A DNA stretch of 64,000 bases from Wurfbainia villosa (taxonomy: Eukaryota > Streptophyta > Magnoliopsida > Zingiberales > Zingiberaceae). A model generated the notes under the pieces. It worked only from the letters and a program-made list of their open reading frames with translations, was not told where the DNA came from and searched no databases. The translations under genes were made by a program, and so were the position numbers. The stretch lies in contig CM046004.1 in the NCBI GenBank assembly GCA_025175895.1, forward strand, positions 46,179,359 through 46,243,358, read 5' to 3'. Positions 1 to 11,895 of this stretch are shown here, one piece after another (position 1 is the stretch's first letter; every line of letters begins with the position of its first letter).

Positions 1-674
1 ACCAAGGTATGCAAATTGCGACGATCCATTTATGGATTGAAGCAAGCATCTAGGAGCTGGAATATCCGTTTTGATGAGACAATAAAAAAGTTTGATTTCT
101 CACAAAATCTAGACGAACCTTGTGTGTACAAGAAGGTTAGTGGGAGTGCAGTTGTGTTCCTAGTATTATATGTTGATGACATATTACTTATAGGAAATGA
201 TGTTTCAATCTTACAATCAGTTAAGGTTTGGTTATCCAAGACATTCTCCAAGAAAGACCTAGGAGAAGCAACCTACATCCTCGGGATTAAGATCTATAGA
301 GATAGATCAAAACGGTTGCTTGGACTTTCGCAGTCTACATATATAGACCGAGTGCTGAAGAGGTTTAGCATGTCAGAATCCAAGAAAGGTTTCCTACCCA
401 TCAGGCATGGGGTACACCTTTAGAAGTCTATGTGTCCGCGCACAGAAGACGAGAGGATTTGCATGAGTAAGATTCCCTATGCATCCGCAATAGGATCTAT
501 CATGTATGTTATGTTATGTATGAGGCCCGATGTATCGTATGCTCTGAGTGTCACGAGCAGATACCAGTCTGATCCAGGAATGGATCATTGGGCGACTGTT
601 AAGATGATCCTTAAGTACTTAAGAAGAACTAAGGATGTGTTCCTAATATATGGAGAAGGGTACATGGTGATACG
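1..674 (+). pseudogene. B pol fragment: reverse transcriptase and start of RNase H
   Basis: This is the C-terminal half of a copia reverse transcriptase. Visible motifs are SIYGLKQASRSWN near the left edge, the catalytic YVDD at about 170-181 in the context LVLYVDDILLIGND, the DLGEATYILGIKI block, and the connection segment MLCMRPDVSYALSVTSRYQSDPG before RNase H. A stop at 421-423 separates two otherwise colinear frames (16-423 and 430-729); the last codons of the second frame are already LTR of element A. In a live element this enzyme copies the RNA into DNA in the virus-like particle. The copy is dead because of the stop, the A insertion and the deletion in its RNase H half. Confidence 0.9.
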
Positions 675-1606
675 TGTTAGAATGTATACTGAAAGCCTAG
701 CTCTTTTCTGTATGAACATTTTATTTTGAAATAAGAATCACATGATCATTGTTTGCATTTTATATATTCATTATATATGTGTGCATATTGTCTAATATTC
801 TACATTGTAGATAACATGGTGCTTGGTGTGGCACAGAATATCATGTTATCAGTCCCTTGTAAAATATAAGTAGAGGCTCACAACCAAGATAGTTTTGGAC
901 AAACCATTGGCATGGTTGTAGTGTAGCTTGGTATTGTTTTATCTTGAACATAGAGTTACACTAGTACACTTAGGTGTATTGAGTAGGACCGACATAGAGG
1001 TGATTCAATTTAGTACTGACTACATAATTGAATCGGACCTCGGATATTATGTTATACATGCTCTTAATCCCGATATAATAACGGGCACATGTACTTAGTA
1101 TTTATTTCTTTAATTTACCAGTGGGTGAGATTTAGATGAATTAAATCAATATGCTCGGTAAGTTGGGAAATAATATTATTTACATGGTGTGCCGTTGATT
1201 ATAGGAGGAAACCGTGTCCTATATATTAGGTTGATGATGTCCCCTTGAGGAGCTCATAAGGTTCATCATGTAAACCCAGCTGGTTGACTTAGTCAACATG
1301 ATGATAAGGTTGAGTGGTACTACTCGAGGAGTTAGATGTTAATTAATTGATGGTCATCAATTAATTGGCGGACATTCGATATCTTAAACACGGGGAGATT
1401 AATGTACAAATAATATATGGAGCCCATATTAATTTATGGGGGTTGGTGAGGTAGTTCAATGATGATCCTCTAGTGGAATGGAACATCATTGATGGATCAA
1501 GTATGTGTGGTTCCGATCCATCGAGTGGCCAAGACCCAACTCCTCCTTATGGTCCCTATCGTAGCCTAACATAATCCTTGTGAAGTCTAGATCCAAGAAT
1601 GTAAAA

Positions 1607-1925
1607 CAAAACCTAGAACCAACGGTTAGGATTAAATCCCTAAGATCCGATGGTTAGGATGAAACCCTAGAACTAACGGTTGGGATTAAATCCCTAAGAT
1701 CTGATGGTTAGGATGAAACCCTAGAATCGACGGTTGAGATTAAATCCCTAGATCTGACGGTTGGGATAAAACCCTAGATCCGACGGTTGGGATGAAATCC
1801 TAGATCCGACGATTAGGATGAAATCCTAGATCCGACGGTTGAGATGAAACCCTAGATCCGACGGTTGGGATAAAACCCTAGATCCGACGGTGTAGGTTAA
1901 ATCCCTAGATCCGACGGAAGAGATT
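1607..1925 (+). repeat. 12-unit tandem array in A U3 (about 26 bp units)
   Basis: Units follow the pattern CTAGATCCGACGGTTGGGAT plus AAAACC, with variation; I count 12. Many unit junctions contain AAACCCTA, the core of the plant telo-box promoter element. The array ends about 25 bp before the TATA box, where an enhancer would lie. The matching LTR array in element F has only four units. Confidence 0.85.
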
Positions 1926-1947
1926 AAAGGAGGCTTAAGCCCTATTC

Positions 1948-1955
1948 TATAAATA
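1948..1955 (+). promoter_or_regulatory. TATA box of A 5' LTR
   Basis: TATAAATA just after the tandem array, repeated at 9011-9018 in the 3' LTR. Transcription would start about 25-35 bp downstream, making this the U3/R region. The position is inferred from sequence only. Confidence 0.6.
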
Positions 1956-2790
1956 GGTGCTTAGGGTTGGGCGGCAAGGATAAGATAAGGAGATTGGTTT
2001 ACGAATTAGGGTTTGGGTTTGGCTCATCTTCCATTGGGCAGCTAGGGTTTGGGCGGCTACAAGCTTGGGCGGCAAGCTAGGGTTTGGCCGGTCATCCCTC
2101 TCTTCTCCTCCTTGGTTTTGGGCGGCACTCTTCCCTTTTCCTTGCTCCTTGGCCGGCGGTTCTCCATCCATTGGTGGCCGGCAATCATCTTCCTTCAATC
2201 TCTCCAAGGTGGCCGGCGGTTTCCATTCATTTGGTGGCCGGCGCATCATCCACTTGCTCCTTGGCTGGCGGTTGCACCAAATTCCCTAATTTGGTGGTCG
2301 GTTCTAGATAGGAAAGGCATTTGTGATTGCTTCTCTTTGTTTGCAGCGGACAAGGTAGAGAAGAAAGTGATCAAGAAGGCTTCAACTCGTGGAGGATCTT
2401 CGTCCACACGTCGTCCACGAGAAGGATAGGACATACGATAGAAGATCGTAAGGTATAAAGTTGTTTTTAACTTTATTTACAGATCTGAATATGTTCTTTA
2501 ATATTTTGATTATGCATGTGTATGAATGGATATATATTGTATAATCATGGACCCCGAAGACAAACACAAAAACCGGCGATCCATCCGTCGTCTTTTCCGC
2601 GGCTAACCAACTAGAAGAGTTGTGTTTCTTGAACAACTAGTTTGTTCAAGCGACAACTCAAGTTGTTAGCACGACGACGAATAGGTTGTGCCAAGGAAGC
2701 TCATCCCATCCGGATTAAGTCTTTCATTAGTGAAAATTTTAATCCAGGGACATGGGAGCCAATGAGCCTCCGAAGCATCCACCCAACAAT

Positions 2791-2802
2791 TGGTATCAGA
2801 GC
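2791..2802 (+). other. A primer-binding site (tRNA-iMet type)
   Basis: TGGTATCAGAGC begins two bases after the LTR end CAACA. It is the usual complement of the 3' end of initiator tRNA-Met in plant copia elements and primes minus-strand DNA. Confidence 0.93.
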
Positions 2803-3850
2803 CACGGTTTCCGGTTTTGTGTGTTTTGGATTCGGTTAATTTTTTATGTATTTTTCATATATTATATGTGCCGGATAATAGTAGGATATGCGTAGTTTAA
2901 CTTTTTGGTTGCAGACATAAGATCCGGCTATTATGGCCATGTGTGTGTATGTGAATGGATGTGTGTAAAAAATTTATTATTTGAATCCTCGGGGTTGACG
3001 AGGCTAGATTAGTATTTAATTTTTGTAATTAAATATGACATTGTTTAGCCGCTCATTTTAGTTTACTTTAGATCTAGATTATTTGTACACTCCTTCGTGG
3101 AGTATAGGATCGATGGATGTAAATTAAAATGTTTTATCTCGGCTCGGAACTCTTTGGTGACTTGCGCACGGGAAAAGATGGAGCGGACGAGGTGGCCACA
3201 CGACGGGATGCATATTTGAGGACAATGCCATAATAGTTGGAAAATTTCTGTTTTTTCCATATTTATTGCTTATTTGTTTTATATGCATGTTGTGTGTGAT
3301 TTAAAATTCCTCATTTGCAATTTACTAAGTGGGAGAGGGATATTTTAATTAATTCCCGTGGCCTCCATTACAATTTGACGTGTGATGCGAACAAACTTGT
3401 GTGTTGGCTCTGAGTGCCTTCCTCCCTGCGGACGGGTTTGTTTGCGGATCACTAGGTCAAATAATGGTTATAGGAAATTATCTAGGAGCATGTGTACTTC
3501 CACAGCGGTAAGGCACATAATCCAAAATAATTCCCTTAGTATCGTGTAATGGTGCACACTTAGATGCAAATGAAAGTATCCTCCCCATCGGAGTCACTGC
3601 TTTTATTTGTAGGGCCAAAGAGGAACCAACTATTAATTTTATTTGTCAAAAAGTAAGGTTGACAAGATAATAAAATTAATGGGTAAAACCTCCTCTTACA
3701 AATGTAGGTTTCGTATACGTTCACACAGCGAGGCATACGAAATTCTCGGTGTTTTGAGGTGTTGGTTGATTTTAGGATTTTATTGTTTTGAGGAATCAAT
3801 AATATTTGAAATCTAATATTTTTTATCATTGTGATTTTTAGGAATTTCAA
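2803..3850 (+). other. A 5' untranslated leader, about 1 kb, no gene
   Basis: There is no open frame of interest between the primer-binding site and the gag ATG. The tract is conserved in E (23436-24459) and F (31300-32348). All three keep short hairpins such as arms CCTCG/CGAGG near 2988 and ACTCC/GGAGT near 3089. Packaging or translation signals are expected here, by analogy with other LTR elements. Confidence 0.75.
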
Positions 3851-6800
3851 ATGGCTTTCAACCCACTTGCTGTGATTTTAAAAGAAAACAAACTTACTGG
3901 TCCAAACTACATTGATTGGAAAAGAAACCTGGATATTGTCTTAACTGCGGAGGAGTACAAATTTGTACTCTTCGAGGTCTGTCCTCCTAAGCCCATGACT
4001 CGATGAAAAGGAGAAAGAACATTATAAGAAATGGGTTAAGGCGGATGAGATGGCGCGGTGTTACATTTTGGCATCTATGTCAAATGTGTCGAACATCAAG
4101 ATCGTGCCATAGCCACACGACATGATGTTCAATCTCAAGGAACTTTTTGGACATCGAGTAGGGCGGCTACGAGAGGCAATGAGAAACTTGATGGCGACCA
4201 CCATGGTCGAGGAATACCGTTAGGGATCATGTTCTCAAGATGATGGCTCATCTTAATGAGATGGAAGTCCTCGGAGCTGAGATCGATGGGGAAACCCAGT
4301 CGATATCATTCTCGGTCTGCCTAGGAGTTTTGAGCAGTTCTGCCTCAACTACAACATGAACAAGAGGTTGTATTCATTGGCGGAGCTTCTGACAGAACTC
4401 CAGGCGGCAGAGGGGCTTTTTCGTCAGAGTTCTCAAGCCATGGTCGCTCAGAAGGTTTCTTCCTCTAAACCGAAAGGTAAGAAGAAGAAGAAGCAAGGTG
4501 GAGCGAAGAAAGTGGCAGGAGGACCTCAGGCAGGAGTGAAGAAGCCGAAAGGCAAGTGCTTCACTTGCAAGCAGACTGGACATTGGAAGGCGGACTATCC
4601 TCGCCGAAAGAATAAAGGTATATCTTCTTGTTTAGTTGTTGAAACATGTTTAGCGGTGTTATCTACCAAGACTGTGTGTAGATACAGAGCCACGATCATG
4701 TCCGCAATACTTTGCAGGGTTCCAGAAACCCGACGACTAGCCGAGGGAGAAATCACCGCCTTCATGGGCAATGCTTCAAAGGTGGCTATTATCAAAGGGG
4801 GAGACGTTTATTTATCTTTTGATAGGAATAAATTTTTTGTGTTGAGAAATTGTCTTTATGTACCTACTTTTAGAAAGAATTTAATTTCAGTTTCTAAATT
4901 GTTTTTGGATGGATATTCTGTTTCTTTTAATGACAAGGTGGTTATAAAAAGGAATAGGGAGATTATCTGTTCTGGTACATTGGTTGGCAATTTATATACT
5001 CTTGAACCAAAAACTCCCACGATGCATATAGAAGTAAATAACTCATCTTCTAAATCTAATAAGAGAAAAGAACCTTCAAGAATGAACCAAACATATCTTT
5101 GGCATCTAAGGCTTGGTCATATTAACCTAAGTAGAATTCAAAGGTTGATAGTGATGGACCTTGGGTTCATTAGTGGTGGAGGATCTCCCAACCTCGCGAA
5201 TCTTGCTTGGAAGGTAAAATGACCAAGAGGCCTTTCAAGGCCAAGGGGTATAGAGCCAAAGATGTGTTGAAATGGTTCATTCGATTTGCGGTCCTATGTC
5301 TATCCAGAAGAGGTGGCTTTGAATACTTCGCCTCTTTTATAGACGATTATTCAAGGTATGGATACATTTACTTGATGCGCGCAAGTCCAATGCTTTGACA
5401 AGTTCAAAGAATTCAAGGCCGATGTGGAGAACCGCCAAGGTAAAAGTATCAAGACATTACGATCTGATCGTGGTGGCGAGTACCTCTTGGGAGAGTTTAG
5501 GAGTTACTTATCAGAGGCTGGGATTCAATCCCAATTGTCTGCACCTGGCACACCCCAGCAGAATGGTGTAGCGGAGCGAAGGAATAGGACTCTTATGGAG
5601 ATGGTCAGATCGATGATGAGTTATTCTGAGTTACCTGCTTGCTCGGGGTATGATCGATACGCAAGAATGTATACTCAACTTGGTTCCATCTAAATCGCAC
5701 CTTCTACCCTCAGAGAATTGTGGACTGGGCAAAAGCCTAGTCTGAGACATATTCGGATATGGGGGAGTCCAGCACATGTGCTGAAGGCTGATGCTGGTAA
5801 GTTGGAACCTCGTACAGAAGTATGCATGTTTGTTGGCTACCCTAAGGGAACGAAAGGTGGTTTATTTTATAATCCTAGAGATCAGAGGGTGATCGTTAGC
5901 ACGAACGCCAGATTTCTAGAGGAGGATTATGTAATGAACCACAAGCCCAAGAGTAGGATTGTTCTTGAGGAGTTGGCAGGGAAGTTCGACTTCAGCATCA
6001 CCTGTACAAGAGGATACCCACAAGTCACGCACCGCGGTCACAGAGCATACACGGGAGGTACCTGTCAGAGTGGGAGGGTTGTTAGACAACCCGATAGATT
6101 CATGTTTTTGGGAGAGTCTTCGGACTTAGTCCCTGGTGAACATGAACCTGATCCCTGGACATATGACGAGGCAATCCAAGATAGAGATGCAGTATCTTGG
6201 CAAAGAGCGATGAATTCAGAGATAGAATCTATGGATTCTAATCAGGTCTGGGAGCTAGTAGAGCCACCCAATGGTGTAAAAACTATTGGATGCAAGTGGA
6301 TCTACAAGAGAAAGAGAGGGGTAGACGGGAAGGTTGAGACCTTCAAAGCTAGGCTTATTGCGAAAGGGTATACTCAGAAAGAGGGTATCGACTATGAGGA
6401 GACCTTTTCGCCAGTAGCTATGCTTAAGTCTATCCGGATTCTCTTATCTATAGCTGCTCATATGGATTATGAGATATGGAAGATGGATGTCAAGACAGCT
6501 TTCCTTAACGGAAGTCTTGAGGAGAACATCTATATGCGACAACCAGAGGGATTCATTGCTAAAAGCAAAGGGCATCTTGAATGTAAGCTTAATCGGTCCA
6601 TTTATGGATTGAAGCAAGCTTCTAGATCTTGGAACATCCGCTTTGATGAGGTAATCCAGTCATATGGATTTATTCAAAGTCCGGATGAACCTTGTGTATA
6701 CAAGAGATGTGACGGAAACGTAGTGGTGTTTCTTGTACTATACGTAGATGACATTTTGTTAGTTGGCAACAATATCAAAGTGTTATCAGACGTAAGGGTA

Positions 6801-7699
6801 TGGTTGTCCAAACAGTTTGACATGAAGGACTTGGGAGAAGTGGGACACATCCTTGGGATCAAAGTTATAAGGGATCGTAAGAAAAGGATGTTATGCTTAT
6901 CTCAAGCTTCATATATTGACACTATCCTTGCTTGTTTTAGCATGCAGAACTCCAAGAAAGGTTTTCTACCTTTTAGGCATAGAGTTCCTTTATCTAAAGA
7001 GATGTGTCCCAAAACATCAAAGGAGATAGAGGACATGAAGGCGGTTCCTTATGCTTCGGCAGTAGGAAGCCTTATGTATGCTATGCTATGTACGAGATCG
7101 GATATCTACTTTGCCGTGGGCATGGTTAGCAGATATCAGAGTAATCCTGGACAAGGACATTGGACTGCGGTAAAGCATATATTGAAGTACCTGAGAAGGA
7201 CTAGGGATTATATGCTGGTTTACCGGGCAGATCAATTAGTCCCTGTGGGTTACACGGATTCGGATTTCCAATCAGATAGGGACAAGAGTAAGTCTACCTC
7301 GGGGTTTGTGTTTACTTTTGGAGGTGGAACCATAGTATGGAGGAGTGTCAAGCAGAAATGCGTGGCGGACTCTACCATGGAAGTGAGTATGTGGCGCCTC
7401 CGAGGCCAAGGAAGTCAGATGGCTCAGAACTTTTGATGGACTTGGATGTGATTCTGGTTTGCCCGTAACTATCACAATTTATTGTGATAATAAGTGGTGC
7501 TTGCAAACTCAAGGAACCACGAGCCCATAAGGCGAGTAAACACATAGAGCGCAAGTACCACCTCATAGATCGCGAGGAGAAGTCGTCACGCCAAGATTGC
7601 ATCGAAGGATAACCCGCAGATCCATTCACTAAGGCCCTTCCAAATAAAGCGTTTGATAGGCATGTGGAGGACATGGGGATCAGATGTATGGCAGAGTGA
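3851..7699 (+). pseudogene. gag-pol: A gag-pol polyprotein, broken
   Basis: The ATG at 3851 opens gag (MAFNPLAVILKENK), matching gag of E and F. A frame break and stop near 4004 end it after about 50 codons. The zinc knuckle CFTCKQTGHWKADYP (about 4557) has its last Cys replaced by Tyr. The protease active-site region (about 4670-4740) is destroyed by several single-base losses. Integrase keeps the HLRLGHINL zinc motif (5100), SDRGGEY and NGVAERRN, but a shift removes its first catalytic Asp. An open stretch at 5718-7436 holds the integrase tail, the whole reverse transcriptase (YVDD near 6740) and the start of RNase H. After 7380 the RNase H frame is shifted. The original stop was probably TGA at 7697. 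Confidence 0.93.
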
Positions 7700-7721
7700 T
7701 GACAGCATAGTCTTTTATTAT

Positions 7722-7731
7722 AAGTGGGAGA
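7722..7731 (+). other. A polypurine tract
   Basis: AAGTGGGAGA lies directly before the 3' LTR and would prime plus-strand synthesis. E and F have the same tract at the same place. Confidence 0.85.
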
Positions 7732-7732
7732 T

Positions 7733-9828
7733 TGTTAGAATGTATACTGAAAGCCTAGCTCTTTTCTGTATGAACATTTTATTTTAAAATAAGAATCACA
7801 GGATCATTGTTTGCATTTTATATATTCATTATATATGTGTGCATATTGTCTAATATTCTACATTGTAGATAACATGGTGCTTGGTGTGGCACAGAAGATC
7901 ATGTTATCAGTCCCTTGTAAAATATAAGTAGAGGCTCACAACCAAGATGGTTTTGGACAAACTATTGGCATGGTTGTAGTGTAGCTTGGTATTGTTTTAT
8001 CTTGAACATAGAGTTACACTAGTACACTTAGGTGTATTGAGTAGGACCGACATAGAGGTGATTCAATTTAGTACTGACTACATAATTGAATCAGACCTCG
8101 GATATTATGTTATACATGCTCTTAATCCCGATATAATAACGGGCACATGTACTTAGTATTTATTTTTTTAATTTACCAGTGGGTGAGATTTAGATGGATT
8201 AAATCAATATGCCCGGTAAGTTGGGAAATAATATTATTTACATGGTGTGCCATTGATTATAGGAGGAAACCGTGTCCTATATATTAGGTTGATGATGTCC
8301 CCTTGAGGAGCTCATAAGGTTCATCATGTAAACCCAGCTGGTTGACTTAGTCAACATGATGATAAGTTTGAGTGGTACTACTCGAGGAGTTAGATGTTAA
8401 TTAATTGATGGTCAGTAAATCAATTAATTGACGGACATTCGATATCTTAAACACGGGGAGATTAATGTACAAATAATATATGGAGCCCATATTAATTTAT
8501 GGGGGTTGGTGAGGTAGTTCAATGATGATCCTCTAGTGGAATGGAACATCATTGAAGGATCAAGTATGTGTGGTTCCGATCCATCGGGTGGCCAAGACCC
8601 AACTCCTCCTTATGGTCCCTATCGTAGCCTAACATAATCCTTGTGAAGTCTAGATCCAAGAATGTAAAACAAAACCTAGAACCAACGGTTAGGATTAAAT
8701 CCCTAAGATCCGATGGTTAGGATGAAACCCTAGAACCAACGGTTGGGATTAAATCCCTAAGATCCGATGGTTAGGATGAAACCCTAGAATCGACGGTTGA
8801 GATTAAATCCCTAGATCCGACGGTTGGGATAAAACCCTAGATCCGACGGTTGGGATGAAATCCTAGATCCGACGATTAGGATGAAATCCTAGATCCGACG
8901 GTTGAGATGAAACCCTAGATCCGACGGTTGGGATAAAACCCTAGATCCGACGGTGGAGGTTAAATCCCTAGATCCGACGGAAGGGATTAAAGGAGGCTTA
9001 AGCCCTATTCTATAAATAGGTGCTTAGGGTTGGGCGGCAAGGATAAGATAAGGAGATTGGTTTTCGAATTAGGGTTAGGGTTTGGCTCATCTTCCATTGG
9101 GCGGCTACAAGCTTGGGCGGCAAGCTAGGGTTTGGCCGGTCATCCCTCTCTTCTCCTCCTTGGTTTTGGGCGGCACTCTTCCCTTTTCCTTGCTCCTTGG
9201 CCAGCGGTTCTCCATCCATTGGTGGCCGGCAATCATCTTCCTCCAATCTCTCCAAGGTGGCTAGATTCATTCATTTGGTGGCGGCGCATCATCCACTTGC
9301 TCCTTGTCGGGTTGCACCAAATTCCCTAATTTGGTGGTCGGTTCTAGATAGGAAAGGTATTTGTGATTGCTTCTCTTTGTTCGCAGCGGACAAGGTAGAG
9401 AAGAAAGTGATCAAGAAGGCTTCAACTCGTGGAGGATCTTCGTCCACACGTCGTCCACGAGAAGGATAGGACATACGATAGAAGATCGTAAGGTATAAAG
9501 TTGTTTTTAACTTTATTTACAGATCTGAATATGTTCTTTAATATTTTGATTATGCATGTGTATGAATGGATATATATTGTATAATCATGGACCCCGAAGA
9601 CAAACACAAAAACCGGCGATCCATCCGTCGTCTTTTCCGCGGCTAACCAACTAGAAGATTTGTGTTGCTTGAACAACTAGTTTGTTCAAGCGACCACTCA
9701 AGTTGTTAGCACGACGACGAATAGGTTGTGCCAAGGAAGCTTATCCCATCCGGATTAAGTCTTTCATTAGTGAAAATTTTAATCCGGGGACATGGGAGCC
9801 AATGAGCCTCCGAAGCATCCACCCAACA
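7733..9828 (+). repeat. Element A 3' LTR
   Basis: Partner of 675-2788, with the same 12-unit array (about 8663-8991), TATA box (9011-9018) and terminal palindrome (9668-9690). Differences from the 5' LTR are concentrated in the GGCCGGCGG-rich part (9180-9330), where short pieces are missing. The target duplication ATACG follows at 9829-9833. Confidence 0.95.
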
Positions 9829-10229
9829 ATACGGATGTCAGCTCCAGACAAACAAGGATGATTCCATGTCTCAGTCTGGGTATGTATTCACCTGGAATGG
9901 AGGTCCAATAAGTTGGAAAGGTTCCAAGCTTGACACTATAGTGGATTCTGCCACTAAGGCAGAATACATTGCAGCTCTGGAAGCAACAAAGGAAGCGGTT
10001 TGGATCAAGAAGTTCATCTCTGAACTTGATGTGCTCTCATCAATGATCCAAACATGTGCTTCACCGCTATCATCTTATCGGAGAGATCATCAGTAGGAAG
10101 GAAATACAAATCGAGAAAATTCCCACTGAAAGGAACTTAGCGGATCCTTTAACTAAGGCCTTACCTCAAAATAAGTTTGAGGGTCATGTTAGAGCTTATG
10201 GTATTGGATACCGTAGCGATTGGCATTAG
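9829..10229 (+). pseudogene. B pol fragment: RNase H end
   Basis: Continuation of B pol after the A insertion. A one-base loss near 9842 shifts the frame, then SQSGYVFTWNGGPISWKGSK and the DSATKAEYIAALEA helix are readable. Compared with A, E and F, the segment that should carry the YCDN catalytic Asp is missing (about 90 bp lost near 10050-10060). After this the frame resumes in another phase with the NLADPLTKALPQ block and stops at 10227-10229. RNase H would be inactive even without the A insertion. Confidence 0.87.
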
Positions 10230-10230
10230 G

Positions 10231-10243
10231 CCAAGTGGGAGTC
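10231..10243 (+). other. B polypurine tract
   Basis: The AAGTGGGAG core just before the LTR start TGTTAG; the same tract as in A, E and F. Confidence 0.8.
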
Positions 10244-11461
10244 TGTTAGTAATATATGAGAGATGTCCTAAGGCAATCGCCTTATGTATGAACCATTTAT
10301 ATGATAAATGAAGATTCACTATTTGAGTATACATGTTTTATGTATTTGATTGGATCTTAAACTCATTTACTGAATGTCCACGATACGATTCACAGCATGA
10401 GAGAATTTATGATTGGATCACAACTAGTGAGTATCTCTACATGTGTAATTGTGATGTATCGGAATTATCCCTAGTCGATGAATTGATGGATTTGGACACC
10501 ATCAATTCTGTTGAGACTAGCACGAGGTATGCTCCTTGGTGTATCCAAGCAGCTGATTCTCACTGGCTGGAGACATTGTGATGTCCGGAGTTAATCGTGG
10601 ATGCTAGTTATGGTAACTAGTTCATTGGAGTGACCAGCCGTAAGACTTCATATGGTTCTCTGCATATATAGATATGTCAATGAAGTTCTTAGTGGCTTAA
10701 GTGCGATGTTCCTTTGACTTGCGGTATTCAAGTCATCTTGATCATGGAGACTTATGCTTTGACATCTTAAGCAAACATCTCTAAGGAGATGTGGACCCGG
10801 GATGATTGGGTATAAGTCGAAGTGATTCAAGGTGTTTGAATAGCCTATAAAGGATTCTCCACTCCTTGCGAGGAGATGTATACCCATGGCCTCTCGTCGG
10901 ATTGTTACTAAAGTCTTTGGCCAAAGCAATACATGTTTAGAGTAAGGTACTCTTTGATACATGTGGAGTAACTAGAATCCGTAGGACGAGGAAATGATAC
11001 TTGGGCTAGGTGTGACGTAGTCAGCCTAGTGGGGACTGACACAATAGACCATGTCCTGAACCAAGTGGGTATAAGATGAGTGAAGGGAATGAGGCACGAA
11101 TCATTCGAGCTGCTGAAGGGTTTCAGAAATAGTTCTGGATCAACCATTGATCTTTTCGGTTAATTGGGGATCATGATGTACTACTAGGTGTCACTCATGA
11201 TCGTTCTATAATTAATGGTTAATTATAGACGGCCAACATAAATCGAGAACCTATTTGGTCACACGCACAACGAGCGTAATCCGAAGGATTTAAAACGAGC
11301 TTGAGAATGGGAATCTCAGACCGAGAGAAACTAGGTTTGGTTGGACCAAAAATAAAGCAAGCATGAAATCGTTTCAGTCGCAATGGAAGCGTGGATGGGC
11401 CGAGTCTTATGAAGACGTAATGGATGAACCAAAATGGTTTGGTTCTAATCCAATGGAGGAG

Positions 11462-11557
11462 AATAAACCAAAGGGTTTGGTTTATTTTAAACGAATGGAC
11501 CAAAAGTTGGTTCGGTTCGTTTTAACTTAAAATAAACCATCATGGTTTGGTTTATTT
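11462..11557 (+). repeat. Paired AT-rich palindromes in B U3
   Basis: AATAAACCAAA and TTTGGTTTATT form a near-perfect palindrome at 11462-11486. A related copy with AATAAACCAT facing ATGGTTTGG sits at about 11530-11557. They lie 80-170 bp upstream of the TATA box, so they may bind a dimeric factor; this is inference. Confidence 0.7.
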
Positions 11558-11630
11558 TAACATATCTTAATGGAGCGGGTTAACGGGCCTAATGGTTATG
11601 ATCCAATAACCATTAAGAGAATTAGTTCTC

Positions 11631-11638
11631 TATAAAAG
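11631..11638 (+). promoter_or_regulatory. TATA box of B LTR
   Basis: TATAAAAG after AT-rich U3 sequence and about 70 bp after the second palindrome. It is the most likely promoter of element B; inferred from sequence only. Confidence 0.6.
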
Positions 11639-11895
11639 AGGGCTTAAGGGATGGTTTAAGCCCTAATCTACAACCCTAAGTTGCCGCCCACCTCTCCTTG
11701 GAGAAATTCGGAGCTAACTCTCCTCCTCCTTGCCGCCGCCCACCTTGCTCCTCCAACCGGCGTCCAAAAGGCTGTTTCCTTCCCCATCGCCGGCGTCAAG
11801 CTGCTGCCGGTTAGTGCTCTGGTGATCTCCTTCAAGTTTGGCATCAAGGTGAGCTCTATCTCCCTTGGTTGGCCGGCGCCTATCACCTCCACCAA

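Larger units (their letters stand above)
675..2788 (+). repeat. Element A 5' LTR
   Basis: It runs from TGTTAGAATG to CACCCAACA and matches 7733-9828. U3 ends with a tandem array (1607-1925) just before a TATA box. The transcribed part is rich in GGCCGGCGG-like sequence. A palindrome with arms CTTGAACAA and TTGTTCAAG lies at 2628-2650, about 140 bp before the LTR end. The short open frames inside overlap each other in several frames and look non-coding. Confidence 0.95.
675..9828 (+). mobile_element. Element A: complete Ty1/copia retrotransposon with both LTRs, inserted in B
   Basis: It has two closely similar LTRs (2114 and 2096 bp) with TGTTAG...CAACA ends, a 5-bp target duplication ATACG on both sides, a primer-binding site, a gag-pol region in copia order and a polypurine tract. 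Total length is 9154 bp. The LTRs are very alike, so insertion was fairly recent. The coding region nevertheless has many small insertions and deletions and few point nonsense changes, unlike E and F. Confidence 0.96.

Noticed and set aside
1607..1925. Interstitial telomere repeat
   Set aside because: AAACCCTA words are spaced by about 26 bp within longer units and are not in TTTAGGG tandem; it is a U3 array.
2049..2429. Overlapping open frames of 74-126 codons in the GGCCGGCGG-rich part of LTRs (also 9082-9469 and 22779-23084)
   Set aside because: They overlap in several frames on both strands, are rich in Trp, Pro and Leu from the repeated GC words, differ between the two LTRs and match no family. 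They are LTR sequence.
2791..2802. Possible tRNA gene at TGGTATCAGAGC sites
   Set aside because: Only the 12-18 bp complement of the initiator tRNA-Met 3' end is present; no cloverleaf. These are primer-binding sites.
10333..10581. 82-codon open frame in the B LTR
   Set aside because: Lies fully within the LTR, has no family resemblance, and the LTR has no second copy in this window to test conservation.
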